Shown: piece after piece, positions 23,501 to 35,526 of the stretch
Position numbering within the stretch: the first letter of the stretch is position 1
Layout: every line of letters starts with the position of its first letter
Origin: Augochlora pura
Lineage: Eukaryota > Arthropoda > Insecta > Hymenoptera > Halictidae
Direction: 5' to 3'
DNA: 64,000 nucleotides
Assembly (NCBI RefSeq): GCF_028453695.1
Contig: NC_135774.1
Coordinates: 8,308,001 to 8,372,000, forward strand
Notes under the pieces: model-generated
Seen by the model: only the letters and a program-made list of their open reading frames with translations
The model's database searches: none
What the model was told of the DNA's origin: nothing
Position numbers and translations under genes: made by a program

Positions 23501-25657
23501 TTAATCATGGGGTTTGGATACCGGGGTGTTTTCGAGTGTTTGCGAGGGTTTGCGGCTGCTGTTTTGTGGAATCATATGCGTGGTAAAAAGATAAAGAGGC
23601 AATGGGTCGGGCTTCATCGACGGGATTTCTTCCTCCTCAAGGATTATGAAATAGCTCCCTCCTGTCATCAAATAGTGAGTCAATATTTAAAAAAATAATT
23701 TTTTCGATCACGAAAAAATTGTAGAGCCTTTCAACGAGTATAGTGACCGGTTACCAGGCAATCCTCTTTGTGATAATCTGTTTTTTAATTGGGTAGGTTA
23801 GTAGTAATCATTTTACTTCGTAGTTACGAAAAGATTAATCTGTTAGAATACGCGTTTATAATAACAAGATTTTTACGAAAATTATATTCGTAAATTTACT
23901 GTACCAATGCATTGAATAAATTTCGCGAATACGTTCTCAAGAATTCTGTGAGATATCAGATTTTTTTATTTGAAACTTATTTAAAAATCGAATTTCGCGC
24001 GGTGTGTCTCTGATGGCACGTCAATCGAATGCATGCGCGAAAAAAGTAAGACCACAATCGTAGAGTGAGACAAACTACATCGTTCGTCGATGTGACTTGT
24101 TCTACATGCTGTTGTACTGATTTCATGCTCTCTTACTCGCTGTTTTCTCTTCTTTTCTTTGACTATGAGGGCAGCACTGTCTCACCATTAAATTTTCAAC
24201 CAATCAGAAGAAAGAAAATTTCTGTTTCAACCCTTGTTAACTGATCGAGCTGCAGCCTGAAGGTGTGCAGGAGTAAGAGCCATTACTGTAGATAGCATCC
24301 AATATAACATCTAGGGTTGGAACTCAAGGCCTAATGCCATATCAGCTATTTTGAATAATTATCTTGTACGTCACAATAAACTTCCTCTCATGATTCATCT
24401 TTGCATCATTGTACTCTTGGCTTTTCTATACATGCACTACATGCGTACCATATCTAGCAGATATATAGTCTAAGGCATCGTGGAAGCACTTTCGTTTTCT
24501 TTCTATCCTTCGTTCAACGAAAACCGGCGTGAAATATAAATAACGCGAGCGACACGTGATCCAGCATGATCATCGAGGACCCTCGATGTGAACCCTATAA
24601 AATTCGTCCCTGAACATCAGTGTCTAGCAGCCACTCAGTGACAGCAGCAATGTTGATCACGTGATCGTTTTGTTTAAAATATGTGCCAGTCTCGTTGGGC
24701 GTTGATACATATTTGAGATTAGTATACATTCTGCGTATTTCCTGTAACCAGAGCTGGTGTAATACATCCTGGTGTATAGGAACGAGTGAAACAAAATATA
24801 GCATTCCCGTCACAAGTATATTCGTAAAGAGTTAGGGAATAGGAAAAGCACACGTTAGTTTCGTGCATACACAGTAACCTATTATTTTGTAAGGTAGCGT
24901 ATGTTTTATAAAGTAAAAAGTTAGATATAATTTAAATAAAATATAAACTACATTAAAAGTTTGCGGTAAATGTAGTGTGTGTGATTTAAGATTGTGATTA
25001 ACGCTAACGTAGTCTTGTAAACAACAAGAACGTATCCAAAATAAGGAACCACTTCAATATTGGCGTTTATACATTTTTCAATTATTTCATTTGCACATTT
25101 ACGCATTATTTGCCATAATTTTCAATATAAATATTTATTTTTTGAATATTAAATTTCGAACAACGTGTATTTCTTATTCAATATTAGTAATAAAATAGAT
25201 TTATAATTATTATATTTTCATAGAAGCTCGTTCAAATTTATATTCTTTGTATATGTCTTATTTTTTCAACAAATGTAAATTTTTATACATTCAAATGCAC
25301 AGGTAAGAAATTCCTTATTGAATGTAAACAAAGGAGGAATGATCTCAGGACTAAGTAAAACATTCACTTCTCTCGACCTTCAAGCAACTTTTTCTACTGA
25401 AAAAGCTTTGCTTTCATTAAGACAATGTAAAGTAGTTAGCTAAAATTATCGTCTAGTATGTGAAATTTATCTTTCCTAAACTATTTTTTATAATTTTTAT
25501 ATTTATGTAAGAAATCTTATTTCCTTTTATTTTCTATCAATTTGATTTACTGCTACTCTTTGAAATCATGTTTTTAATTTAATAATTTAATTTATAAAAA
25601 TAATTTAACGATGGTATTGTTTACTTCTTGTTTATCTTCAAAATTAGAGAATAAAAA
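23501..25657. other. Spacer and presumed 5' flank of the Piwi-like gene
   Basis: About 2.1 kb without recognisable coding sequence. It contains an 18-base palindrome CATCGAGGACCCTCGATG at 24571-24588. No clear TATA box or start site could be assigned. The TTAG at about 25646 could be a splice acceptor for an untranslated first exon. Confidence 0.4.
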
Positions 25658-26034
25658 ATGGAGGGCCAGAAGGACAAACCTAAAGCAAAAGGAAGGGGAG
25701 CGCTTCTCCTAAAAATGATAAATGATAAGGATAGAGCAGAGGCTGAAGCTGCTTCTGCTAGCAATATTTCTCCTGAATCACCAATTCAATTTTTACCAAG
25801 ATCAAGCAATGTACCTGAACCTGTAATTAATGTTCCTACACAATCATCTAGTCAAGGGAGATCGAGTTTATTGGATAAGATTAAAGCACGACATGCTGCA
25901 GCAATCTGCCCTACACTACAAACAACTTTACCTTCAGAAGCAACTCCACCGTCACATGTAATTCAGATACCACAAACAGGTCGTCAACCTTTTAAAGGTA
26001 GAGGGTCAATGCTTGCTCAAATTAAGCATGCAAG
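25658..26034 (+). CDS. Piwi-like exon 1: start codon and Gly-Arg N-terminus
   Basis: ATG in context AAAAAATGG. It carries three copies of a Gly-Arg-[GS]-x-[LM]-L-x-[KQ]-[IM] motif (GRGALLLKM, GRSSLLDKI, GRGSMLAQI), likely arginine-methylation/Tudor-binding sites by analogy. Donor AAGGTATAT. Confidence 0.88.
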
Positions 26035-29000
26035 GTATATATAAAAAGCTTCGTAATACTAAATTTAAATTAACACGTTTCCTATTGTGCTTGAATTTAA
26101 AATACCATTACTGTGCATTTCCTTATAATATTCAAATAAAAACTTAGAATAAGGTCACAGTTAAATGTATTTTAAATTTATGACGTCTATTTATTTTTGT
26201 GTATTATGATACTCAATAACTTGTTAATGAGTACTGTATTACATATATTACATATGTCATTATAGCAACAGTAACCAACCATGTCTCCCTGAACTAACCA
26301 CTGCGTTATACAAATTCAACTTATGGTTGTGAACAAGTTAGTTTCATAATATTAAATCGATTCTAATTTGGCATATAGTTCAATATAGACATATATATCC
26401 ATGCATCTAAATTTTCCATTATTTATGTAGTAAATTTTGTAATATAGTAAAAACTATCCAATACTGTTTCACTAATTAGCAATTAATTACTCGGCTTGTT
26501 ACTCCTAGTTTACAAGGAAATATTTTTGAAAACATATTAACTTTATAGATAATATTGTAATTTTAGATTTCTTGCATTTTTTAGAAGACATCCATGAAAA
26601 CAAACAATTGCAGGCACAATCATTTAATTGTTTAATTAAATTGTAATCATCTAAAACTTCATATAGATGCACATTTTTATAGTTCAGTACCTCAAACTTC
26701 CATAAGACCACTCATTCCTGGACCATCTGGCGATACCGCAGAAGTATTAAAAAAAGTATCGGATATGACACTTGAAGAGCCTGTTAGTACATCTGGAACG
26801 TCGTCATTCCAACTACCTAATGTAGTTCCTCAACAAGGCACAGGTGGAAAACCGTAAGTTATTGTTTATGTATAGTTTTCCTAACATCAATTGTAAATAC
26901 GATTAAATGAACTATGAATCACTTTGGAACTATGAATTCTTTAGAATACAAATGAGCGCGAACTACATAAATCTAAGATTGGAAGCTAATAGAGGATTAT
27001 TCAATTATGAAGTTAAATTCTCTCCTGACATAGACTCTAGACAACTTCGTAGAACACTTCTTAATCAGCATATAACATTTATTGGACAAACAAGAGTATT
27101 CGACGGAGTTCTCCTCTGCTTACCCCAAAAATTAAAAGACAATGTAAGTAACAATAATAGTAAATAAAATTGCATATAAATAATGGATTGTTATGCAATT
27201 TTCAGATCACGACTTTAGAATCTACACATCCTATGGATCAATCAACAGTAACATTGTCTCTAATATTTAAGAAACAACAAAATATTGTTGACAACATTCC
27301 ATTCTTTAATATATTACTTGGGCGTGTCATGCGAGCTCTTAGCTTAGTTCGCATTGGCCAACACAATTTTAATCCTAAAGGAGTACATGCAATACCACAA
27401 CATAAGTTAGAAGTATGGCCTGGATATGTGGTAACTGTTAATGAATATCAAGGAGGCTTGAAGCTGTGTCTGGATGCGAAGCACCGTGTTATGCGTACAG
27501 AAACAGTTCGTGCCATTATGTAATGATTAGAAATTTGTTTACAAGCGATTATTATTATAAAAATAATCTAATAATACTATGAAATATTCTGATGCAGGTC
27601 GAACTTCGGGGAGAGGCCAAATTTCAGAAATCTTGTCATGAAAGAACTAATTGGATTATCTGTATTTACAAGATATAATAATAGGAGTTATCGTATCGAC
27701 GATATTGCATGGGACAAAAATCCAACATATGTTTTCGAAAAAGGAGGAAATAAAATATCTTTATTAGATTATTATAAACAGCATTGGAACCTACAAATAC
27801 AAGATGTTAACCAGCCGTTGATAGTAAATTGCCAAAAAATTAAAACAACAACGGGACAAGTATTTAATCATTTTCTATTGCTGGCAACATCGTAGAAAAT
27901 TACAGAATGAAACCACTAAAAATGACCAGCTCGAATATTTTTTAGACTATGAAAAATATAGAAGAAATTCATTCACAAAAAATTTGTTATCACCATGTTA
28001 AAATATCCCAGGTGGTAATTATTGTTGGTTCATTCTGTATACTTCATTAACAACTTACTTATTAATCATATTTTATCTACAGACGCAAGAACAGATAGTA
28101 CTTTTAGTACCGGAATTATGTTACGTGGCAACTTTGACAGACAGTATGCGTTCAGACTTTAGAGTAATGAAAGATTTGGATGAAGTGACGAAAATGTCAC
28201 CTAATCAACGTCGCGATGTAGTTAAAAATTTTGTGCAACAAGTACAAAGTAATGATATCCCAAGAAATATATTAGCTGATTGGGGGCTGCATTTAGAAAA
28301 CGAGTTAGTTAACTTTACAGGTAGACTTATAGAACCTGAGGAAATTATTTTCGGAGATAATAAGCGGTTTAGGCCACCAGCTCATAAACCTGCAGATTGG
28401 GGTCATGTAGTCTGTAGAAATCCTATGATACGCAGTGTAAGTAATTTTTGACGTGTAATGTAAGACTTAATAATATTATTTTCAATATTATATATTCACA
28501 TTTCTAGACAAGTTTAGCTCAATGGTGTGTCTTACATTGTCAAAGAGATACTCGGTGTACACGCGAATTTGTCGAAATGTTTAAAAAAGTATCGAAGGCA
28601 ATGGGTATGACTATTAGGGAACCACAAATAATATGTTTACGAGATGACAAGACGGAAACCTATGTGCAAGACTTGCGCAAAAATATACAACGCAATATGA
28701 ACTTCATTGTTGTTGTGTTTCCTACAAACCGTACTGACCGATACTCTGCTGTAAAGAGGTAGAAAAAATTGTACATTATTTCGCAATACATTACAGTTTA
28801 TGTAATTCTTTATTAATGACAATTATTGTATCTTTGTAACTTTTAGATGCCTATAATTTTTAAAGAAATTGTTTGCGATAGTGCCGAACAAAAAATAAAG
28901 ACGACTTTTTTAACGATTTAGTAATCAGTATTAATCATATATAAATGCTTGACTGATATATATTGGAGCTTAAACTCGTCGAACAAAATCATTCCTATAT

Positions 29001-30265
29001 TTTTAGTTGACTCAGTCGCATCAAAGTTCTACCACAATGAATTAAATAATTTTTATTTGTGAAGAATTGCATATACTTTGAAGACAATGCAAAAATACAA
29101 AAAACTTTTCAACACGAATAGAGATATGCTATTTTATGTTACACACTATAATATGTCATAATTAATATATTTATTATTCAGAGTATGTTGCGTAGAAATG
29201 CCAGTACCTTCTCAAGCGATTATGTCAAGAACTATTAGTCGCGCAGATAAGTTAAAAAGTATAACAGAAAAGATAGCTTTGCAAGTTAATTGCAAATTGG
29301 GTGGAGCTCTTTGGGCACTGTCTATTCCAATGGTATGAAAAAATGTACTGCTTTAATTTCGTTTGACTAAAAACAATAAATTTTATCTTTTCTACTAGGA
29401 GAATTGTATGATATGCGGAATAGATGTGTATCACGGAGGTGGAATTGGTCAATCCACAAAAGGCAGTGTTGCAGGTTTTGTAGCAAGTTTAGATAAACTA
29501 CTAACGACTTGGCACAGTAAAATTTGTTTGCAAGGTCGTCATCAAGAAGTGATGGACATGCTTCAAGTTTGCATGATTTCAGCACTGAAAGCTTATTATA
29601 AGGTATTTCTTAGCTAACATCTTCTATTATATTCGTGTTTTACATGCTTAACGTTTTACATTACAGCATAATAAATGTTACCCAGATCGTATTATTGTAT
29701 ATCGGGATGGTGTTGGCGATGGCCAAATTGATACTGTTGCTAAATATGAAGTAAAACAGTTATTAGCGACATTTAAAAATATTGAACCGGGATATCAACC
29801 AACGTTAACCGTTATAGTGGTTCATAAGCGTATTAATACGCGATTATTTGCAGTATCTGTAAGTATACTAATGAAGGAACAAGATACTAATAAGTATAAT
29901 TGGCTAATCACACAAATTTGTGTTTTTAACTTTAGCCCAAAGGTTTGGAGAATCCACTACCAGGATCAATCGTAGATACATGTATAACTCGACCTAATGT
30001 CTATGATTTCTTTTTGGTGTCGCAGAACGTACGAATAGGCACAGTGACACCGACACGTTACATCGTTGTTTATGATAATAGAAATATGAAGGCTGAGCAT
30101 ATACAACGATTAACGTATAAACTCTGTCATTTGTACTATAATTGGCCCGGTACTATAAAAGTACCCGCCCCTTGTCAGTACGCCCATAAGCTCGTCTCTC
30201 TTGTAGGACAGAACATACAAATGGAACCGCATCAATGTCTTTCTGATACATTATACTACTTATAG
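25658..30265 (+). CDS. PIWI-clade Argonaute (Ago3/PIWIL2-like), 11 exons, 934 aa
   Basis: piRNA-binding silencing protein of the germline. Exons: 25658-26034, 26683-26853, 26945-27143, 27206-27519, 27598-27859, 28083-28436, 28508-28758, 29182-29332, 29399-29602, 29667-29858, 29936-30265; the sum is 2805 bp, exactly 935 codons. The ATG follows an in-frame TAA three bases upstream. Order: basic Gly-Arg N-terminus (1-125), N/linker with SANYINLRLEANRG, PAZ (about 355-455, YRIDDIAWDKNP), MID, then PIWI (about 640-930) with CGIDVYH (D702), HQE (E743), VYRDGVGDGQ (D775) and the clade's C-terminus LSDTLYYL. The fourth catalytic position, normally His in PTHY, is Arg866 (PTRY). Three N-terminal Gly-Arg motifs favour the Ago3/PIWIL2 branch over Piwi/Aubergine; that sub-assignment is inference. 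All introns are short (62-648 bp). Confidence 0.95.
26683..26853 (+). CDS. Piwi-like exon 2: N-terminal linker
   Basis: The acceptor TTTTTATAG at 26682 keeps frame; the TTCAG five bases later does not. Encodes SVPQTSIRPLIPGPSGD through VVPQQGTGGKP, low-complexity and probably disordered. Donor ACCGTAAGT. Confidence 0.85.
26945..27143 (+). CDS. Piwi-like exon 3: N domain start
   Basis: Acceptor TTCTTTAG, donor AATGTAAGT. Encodes IQMSANYINLRLEANRGLF and VFDGVLLCLPQKLKDN, typical of the N/linker region of PIWI proteins. Confidence 0.9.
27206..27519 (+). CDS. Piwi-like exon 4: linker into PAZ
   Basis: Acceptor ATTTTCAG. Encodes ITTLESTHPMDQ through IPQHKLEVWPGYVVTVNEY and HRVMRTETVRAI. It leaves with two bases of a Met codon at donor ATGTAATG. 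Confidence 0.9.
27598..27859 (+). CDS. Piwi-like exon 5: PAZ domain
   Basis: Acceptor GATGCAG, donor CAAGTATTT. Encodes SNFGERPNFRNLVMKELIG, then the PAZ core YRIDDIAWDKNPTYVF and HWNLQIQDVNQPLIV. The open frame continues past the donor to a TAG at 27892-27894, which the splice avoids. Confidence 0.9.
28083..28436 (+). CDS. Piwi-like exon 6: PAZ end and L2/MID start
   Basis: Acceptor TTATCTACAG, donor AGTGTAAGT. Encodes TQEQIVLLVPELCYVATLTD and MSPNQRRDVVKNFVQQV, well-conserved PIWI blocks. Confidence 0.92.
28508..28758 (+). CDS. Piwi-like exon 7: MID domain
   Basis: Acceptor CATTTCTAG, donor AGGTAGAA. Encodes SLAQWCVLHCQRDT and NMNFIVVVFPTNRTDRYSAV, the MID Rossmann-like core. Confidence 0.9.
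29182..29332 (+). CDS. Piwi-like exon 8: MID to PIWI
   Basis: Acceptor TTATTCAG, donor ATGGTATGA. Encodes VPSQAIMSRTISR, TEKIALQVNCKLGGALW (the 5'-end pocket Gln/Lys region) and ALSIPM. Confidence 0.92.
29399..29602 (+). CDS. Piwi-like exon 9: PIWI catalytic Asp 1 and Glu
   Basis: Acceptor TTCTACTAG, donor AAGGTATTT. Holds D702 in CGIDVYH and E743 in GRHQEVMDM. A glycine-rich loop after CGIDVYH makes the D-to-E spacing about three residues longer than in PIWI relatives known to me. Confidence 0.92.
29667..29858 (+). CDS. Piwi-like exon 10: PIWI catalytic Asp 2
   Basis: Acceptor CATTACAG, donor TCTGTAAGT. Holds D775 in VYRDGVGDGQ and VVHKRINTRLF. Confidence 0.93.
29936..30265 (+). CDS. Piwi-like terminal exon 11: PIWI C-terminus, His to Arg
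   Basis: Acceptor AACTTTAG. Encodes YDFFLVSQNVRIGTV, then TPTRYIVVYD where the family has TPTHY; codon CGT at 30056-30058. It continues LCHLYYNWPGTIKVPAP and CQYAHKLVSLVGQN, and stops at TAG 30263-30265. Confidence 0.94.
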   Translation, partial: PKGLENPLPGSIVDTCITRPNVYDFFLVSQNVRIGTVTPTRYIVVYDNRNMKAEHIQRLTYKLCHLYYNWPGTIKVPAPCQYAHKLVSLVGQNIQMEPHQCLSDTLYYL

Positions 30266-30358
30266 ATTACTTTGGTCTATACATAACTAAAATACTATAG
30301 TTTAGTACTGTAAACAAACGCTGATATAAATAGTATTATATCCATATTTTACAATAGA

Positions 30359-30364
30359 ATTAAA
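30359..30364 (+). other. poly(A) signal candidate (Piwi-like gene)
   Basis: ATTAAA variant 94 bases after the stop. No AATAAA is closer, so this is the best local candidate. Confidence 0.3.
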
Positions 30365-33359
30365 GTATTTCTTCTTATACTTCTCATAAAAACATAAAAA
30401 GTGCCAATAACGCAGAAATAGATCTCGATTTAATTTATTACTACACTGTGGATTTTATTCATTTAAGACAGGAGTGGCTAAAGTAAATATAAGACAGTAA
30501 AAACATTGAAAAAGTTTAAAGATATTGTCTGTTATTTTCAGCTCAATACAATTATGAAAGCTTTGGGAACTTGCAATTAATGCACATATTTTTTATTTTT
30601 CATAAAAATTCGCAGTCTACTGTTTAAGTATATGTATTAAAGTTTATATTCATTTAATATGTTTATTATGTTGGGTGTAATATATTATACGGCATTTAAT
30701 ATGTTCATTATGCACATATAAAGTATATGTTCATTTCATTTTGTGGGAGTAAGAAAAATCGTACAATTCTAATATTGATTTAAAATCTCATATGTATTAT
30801 AATTTAGTTCCATTGCACCGTTACTTTTATTGTTAAATAGTATCTTTAGTATAAGTTTAGCGAGGTACTTATATCATTGTTAATACCTACTCAATTATAG
30901 TAATGTATTACTCGGTTTCTCAACAATTTTATTTTTTTATAGCCGGCTTACTCCGGCTTTTATGACCCGGAAGCAGGATATATGGCACATAACATAAACA
31001 GAATCGTGGTTTTGGACAATTCCCATGCAAACGAAAAATTTGTTCAGCATATTTCGATAAAACATACATATCAATAGATTTCTATTATACATCAGTTTCG
31101 AGATTTATGGACGTTTATTATGCTATTAATTAAATCGGCCGAACTGTTACATGCATCTGCAAGTTTTGATAAGTGGAGTACTATTATTATTAAAATTTAT
31201 ATATCTCAATTCATGATTCATGTATTAAAATAAAATTTTGTTTTGGTTACATATGAATTCTGACCCTTGCACAAGAATATCAAATGTTTCAGCAAGTTTA
31301 GCAAACGCGTGCTTTACCTTTATTTACATATTATAACAGAATCAGTGAATTATAAGAGCTAATGACTTTAATCTTTGTCCTTTTAATCCACTTAAACCTC
31401 AGTCACCTTTTTATACACTTTTCCAATTTATAAACGTCACGAATCACTGTTCAAAATTCGAAGTATCTTCTTACTTACCGAGTAATCAAAGTGACTACAT
31501 TTTACTGTAATATACAAATTACAAAAAAGCATGAATGTAGATTTGAATTGTTTTTGATTACGGATTGGATAAATCTTTACAGAATCACTTATCTATTTGA
31601 TAATAATCGTAAAACAAGTGTTAAAACTTATTACTACAATCAGTTAATGGAGAAGTATTTATTTATATGCCTACGAATGTGTTTACAAACGACCCTGCCG
31701 ATGAGAATTCAATACCTAGAACGACGCGAGCAAAATGCGTGTATCCGTAGTCGTCCACCTTGACTTGAAAGCACGCATATATGTTTGTGCAAGCGCACGT
31801 CTCTATATTACAACGCCCTACGTCAGTGTGAGACATTAAAGAAAACAGTGGCGTAACAAATATTGAAAATTGTAACACAATCTAAATGCCACATACACAC
31901 ACGTGTTACCAATTACGTTAACGTTTCTAACATCACGCGACATGTTCATTGAAATATGTTTGTCACTAATTGAATAATGCATTCTCCTTAAGTACAAAGA
32001 TAGAACAGTTTTTAAATTCATGACGATAATTTTACGACAGAATTGTCGAAGCTAAACTGTTTACTTACGAAATATTAATAGCAGCAGATCAAGTTTTAAT
32101 GCAAAGTAATAATGTAAAATACTATTTTAAAAAGTGTTCGTTTAAATTAATATGGATAAATTAATACACCAAATGAAAGCTGGTAAAGAAAATAGCTTTA
32201 TTTATCCAAAAAGGGAAATACAAAAATATTTTATCTTATTTTGTATTGTAATTGTACATGAATGTCTTCATTATTTTCTGAAAAATTGTGTAGCATATTA
32301 AAATCATACATAAAACAGCATTAAAAAGGAAAATATTAATGAGTGACCAATAAACGGTATATGAATCAAATGTAATTAAAAAATAAAATATTAACTGCAT
32401 AATTTTTGTCTCCTGTACTTGTAAAAATTAAAGGAAGGATAGAAAAATGAAGATAGTTTCACATATTTGTAATATTTCAAATAGGGTTTAACTTTTCAGT
32501 TCTAAATTAAGACTTCATTATAAAAAACTTTGAGCATTCAAAATTAATTACTATTAATCTTATTTTAATTTATTTCAGAATTATTTTAACTATTAAAAGA
32601 TGGTTTAAATATGATTATTATTACAAAATTAAAAACAATAAGTTCATATAAGAGCACGGTACAGTCTTATAGAATTTCTGAGTAAAGTATGATTTTTACA
32701 TCATTACGATTATTATGTTGTCTATTTTTGGATTTGTAAAAACTTAAAATAACCAAATCAATTGCGTAAAAGTTATATTGATGAGACAAAATACATACTA
32801 CGAATTGTTCTTGTGTTCGAAATACATATGTGTACTATTCGATTTACTAAAAACAAAATTGATGATTGTAGTTTTCTACTAAAAATAATAAAACTAAAAA
32901 CTTGCAGAAATGAACATCAATTTACGGATATTAAGCTACTTCTGAATTCGAGATACATAGATAAAATAACATAGCAAATAAGTGACAAATAATCCAAATT
33001 AAAGAGTGTTCATATTTCAATTTATAGGAAGACAAACAAAATCATTGTCTGATAAAATTCAAATTTATTATTACAATTACTTCTTTTTCGCGTATGTTTT
33101 CGTAAAACAACAATTTCGGAGGTTGAGTTCATTAAAATAAAGGTATATTTTGATTTCCACGACAATGGTAATGAAAGAACAAGTCCGGATACTGCTCCAG
33201 AAATGTAGCTGCACGCGATCGGTGTTTTGTTCTAACAATAGTGGGGATCAGATATGGAAATATCTTGTTTACTACTTGCACTGTTCGAAAGGTACGTTCT
33301 ACTCGGCTCTTATCATCAATAACTTACATTTCTCGGAAGGATGTAGCGCAACTTGAATG
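30365..33359. other. AT-rich spacer, nothing recognised
   Basis: About 3 kb between the Piwi-like gene and the GC-rich upstream region of IRS. No coding frame with familiar content, no tRNA and no clear repeat. Confidence 0.5.
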
Positions 33360-35526
33360 ACCTCCGGGAGGATCCACCGCATTGCGGTGTTTAGTCGACA
33401 CGATGGTTACGCCACTGCGAAGGAGACAACCGCATGTGTACGTAAATACGTTCGTACGTATGTGTATTTACGGTCGTGGCGTATCGCGTATCGAGTCGCC
33501 GCCATTCGAGCGGTTAGCGCCTGCGTACATCTTGTTTACAACTGCGGAGCTTACCATACACATGACCTTTACAAGATGGACATGAGCGCCTATTTAGCTG
33601 TCTACGCGTGTGACGGAAAAAAGTTCCAAATACGCGCGTGTCGTTTGTGAACGTGCTGTGTACAGGAAGAACCACCGAATTCAGTGAACTTTAGCTCGAT
33701 TATTGTGAGAAATAGTCAAGCCACAGGTTCTTGATCGCAAGTGACGCGGTATTTGTCGCTCGCACGCGGGCGGAACGGGGAAGAGAGGGATGGTGGGTAC
33801 AAAAGGAGACCGAAATTTTGTACCTCGAGCAGATGCGATTATCATGAAGAAATTTCGCGCGTGCCTGATCCGGAGAAACCGTGCACGTTGCTGTAAGGTT
33901 ATTAACAGCACCGTCAGCCTCGCTCGTCTGTGTTTTCTTCCGTAAAGTGCTCGGAACACAGGGGTGTGGAAAGAGAAGTGCGTGTTCTCGCATCGACCTG
34001 GAATGCAGCCGTGTTTTGATGTGCCTAGGCATTGCGCATGAAAAAATCCTCCTGCCCTTGACAATAGCCTATTTACCCGAATCATACCGCCTTTATACTG
34101 CGCCGACCAACGATAACAAGGGTTCAACCACCCACCTGCGTGTGCGTCGCCTGCGTGTCCCTCTCTTTCTCTACCTCTCTACGTATTTCCTCTAAACGTA
34201 CTCGCAAACGAGCAAACAAACGAGTGGCCAGGAACGCGCGCGCGCGCGCTCACGCTTCCGCGTGTGTTGTATGCACGTGAACACGCCCGCGTGTGTCTGT
34301 CTCTCTCTCTTGTATCGTCTCGTGTGTACAACCGTTTCTTTATATGTGCCGACTGCGTGTATGTATACGCGTCAACCATTGTGGACCACGCAGTAAATTG
34401 TGTTATTCGACGCGATAAACAGGTGCACGAGCCTTGTTGCCCAGAAAAACAATTCTCGGAGGTTCCGCTGTTCACCTGATAAAGATACTCGGGACGAGTA
34501 AATGCGAGAGACGTAAATGCTGACGAATAATTTTTCAACCTTAGATCCAGTGTGTAAGACGCCTAAAGTCCTAAAAGTTTTGGGATACACTGGGGTCACG
34601 AATTCTGGCGGGCGAAATTCGAGGAAAACGTGGGTGACAGGTGGAACTCAGACCTTCGATGAACCGCCATCGCGGAAAGCTCAGCAAGTACGCGGTTGTG
34701 TTTTACCAACAATCCGATGTAAATTGTTTTACGACAGTCATCGGTGCGAGTAACAGTTTCGGAAATCTTCAAACGTCTGCAAACGTGTGACTTGTCGATA
34801 ATACATACTTATATCCTCGCCCTTTGTACGTACGTGTGCGACGCCCTTAGTACACGTTGAGTACACATGCACCGTGGTGGCGTGTTATTGCTTATTTACC
34901 CCCGACACGTGCTTCCACCGTTAGCGTGCTTCGAGTACAACGATATCGACGGCGACCTTTTCACGATAAAAGCAAGACGACAGGCACGTTCTGCGTAATC
35001 AAACAATACGGGAAAATCGCGCGAGTTTCAAAAATCCTCTACCGAATTTCCGGCATGTGTGTGAAAGTTGTGAAACGTTGGTGGACCAACTCTGGTAACT
35101 ACGTTGCGTTTCTCGAATAATAACCATCCGAAACGGAAGTGTTTCGTCGGCGACCTTTCAACGATAAAAGCAGGACAACCGACACGTCGTACGTAATCGG
35201 ACAATACAGCGAATTGCCGCGATTTTCAAAAATCTTCTACCAAATTTCCAGCATGTGTGTGAACGCGATGAGACGTTATTGGATTTACTCGGATATTTTC
35301 GTTGTGCTACTGGAGTAATAACCGTCCAATCTCTTCCGAAAACGTGGACGGGAGTTGCAGACATTCTGCTACGATGAAACGTCGGGATAACATGTTCTTG
35401 TGCACGATGCATACGATGAATTGATCACCAACGACGCGCCGTACCATGTAAATGGTACAAAATAGTGTCACTTGAGGACTCGCAAGATTCTTCGCAACGA
35501 CGGCCTTTTTGATCGTTACCGCAGCG
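33360..35526 (+). promoter_or_regulatory. GC/CpG-rich probable promoter and 5' UTR of IRS
   Basis: Composition shifts sharply from AT-rich to CpG-rich and stays so up to the IRS start codon. It includes a (CG)n run at 34234-34249 and CT-rich tracts at about 34297-34310. Many overlapping open frames on both strands reflect the composition. The transcription start could not be fixed. Confidence 0.45.
34947..35340. repeat. 198-bp tandem duplication upstream of IRS
   Basis: Copy 1 starts at 34947 (CGACGGCGACC) and copy 2 at 35145 (CGTCGGCGACC). Both share ACGATAAAAGCA, TTTCAAAAATC, CAAATTTC-like and GCATGTGTGTGAA blocks in the same order and end in AATAACC. Identity is moderate, so the duplication is not recent. 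Confidence 0.8.

Noticed and set aside
26686..26690. TTCAG as the acceptor of Piwi-like exon 2
   Set aside because: It would shift the frame relative to exon 1 and the conserved downstream sequence; TTTTTATAG at 26682 keeps frame and has the better pyrimidine tract.
33681..34538. Minus-strand frames of 110-148 codons upstream of IRS
   Set aside because: Located in the CpG-rich promoter-like region, with no domain content and competing frames on both strands.
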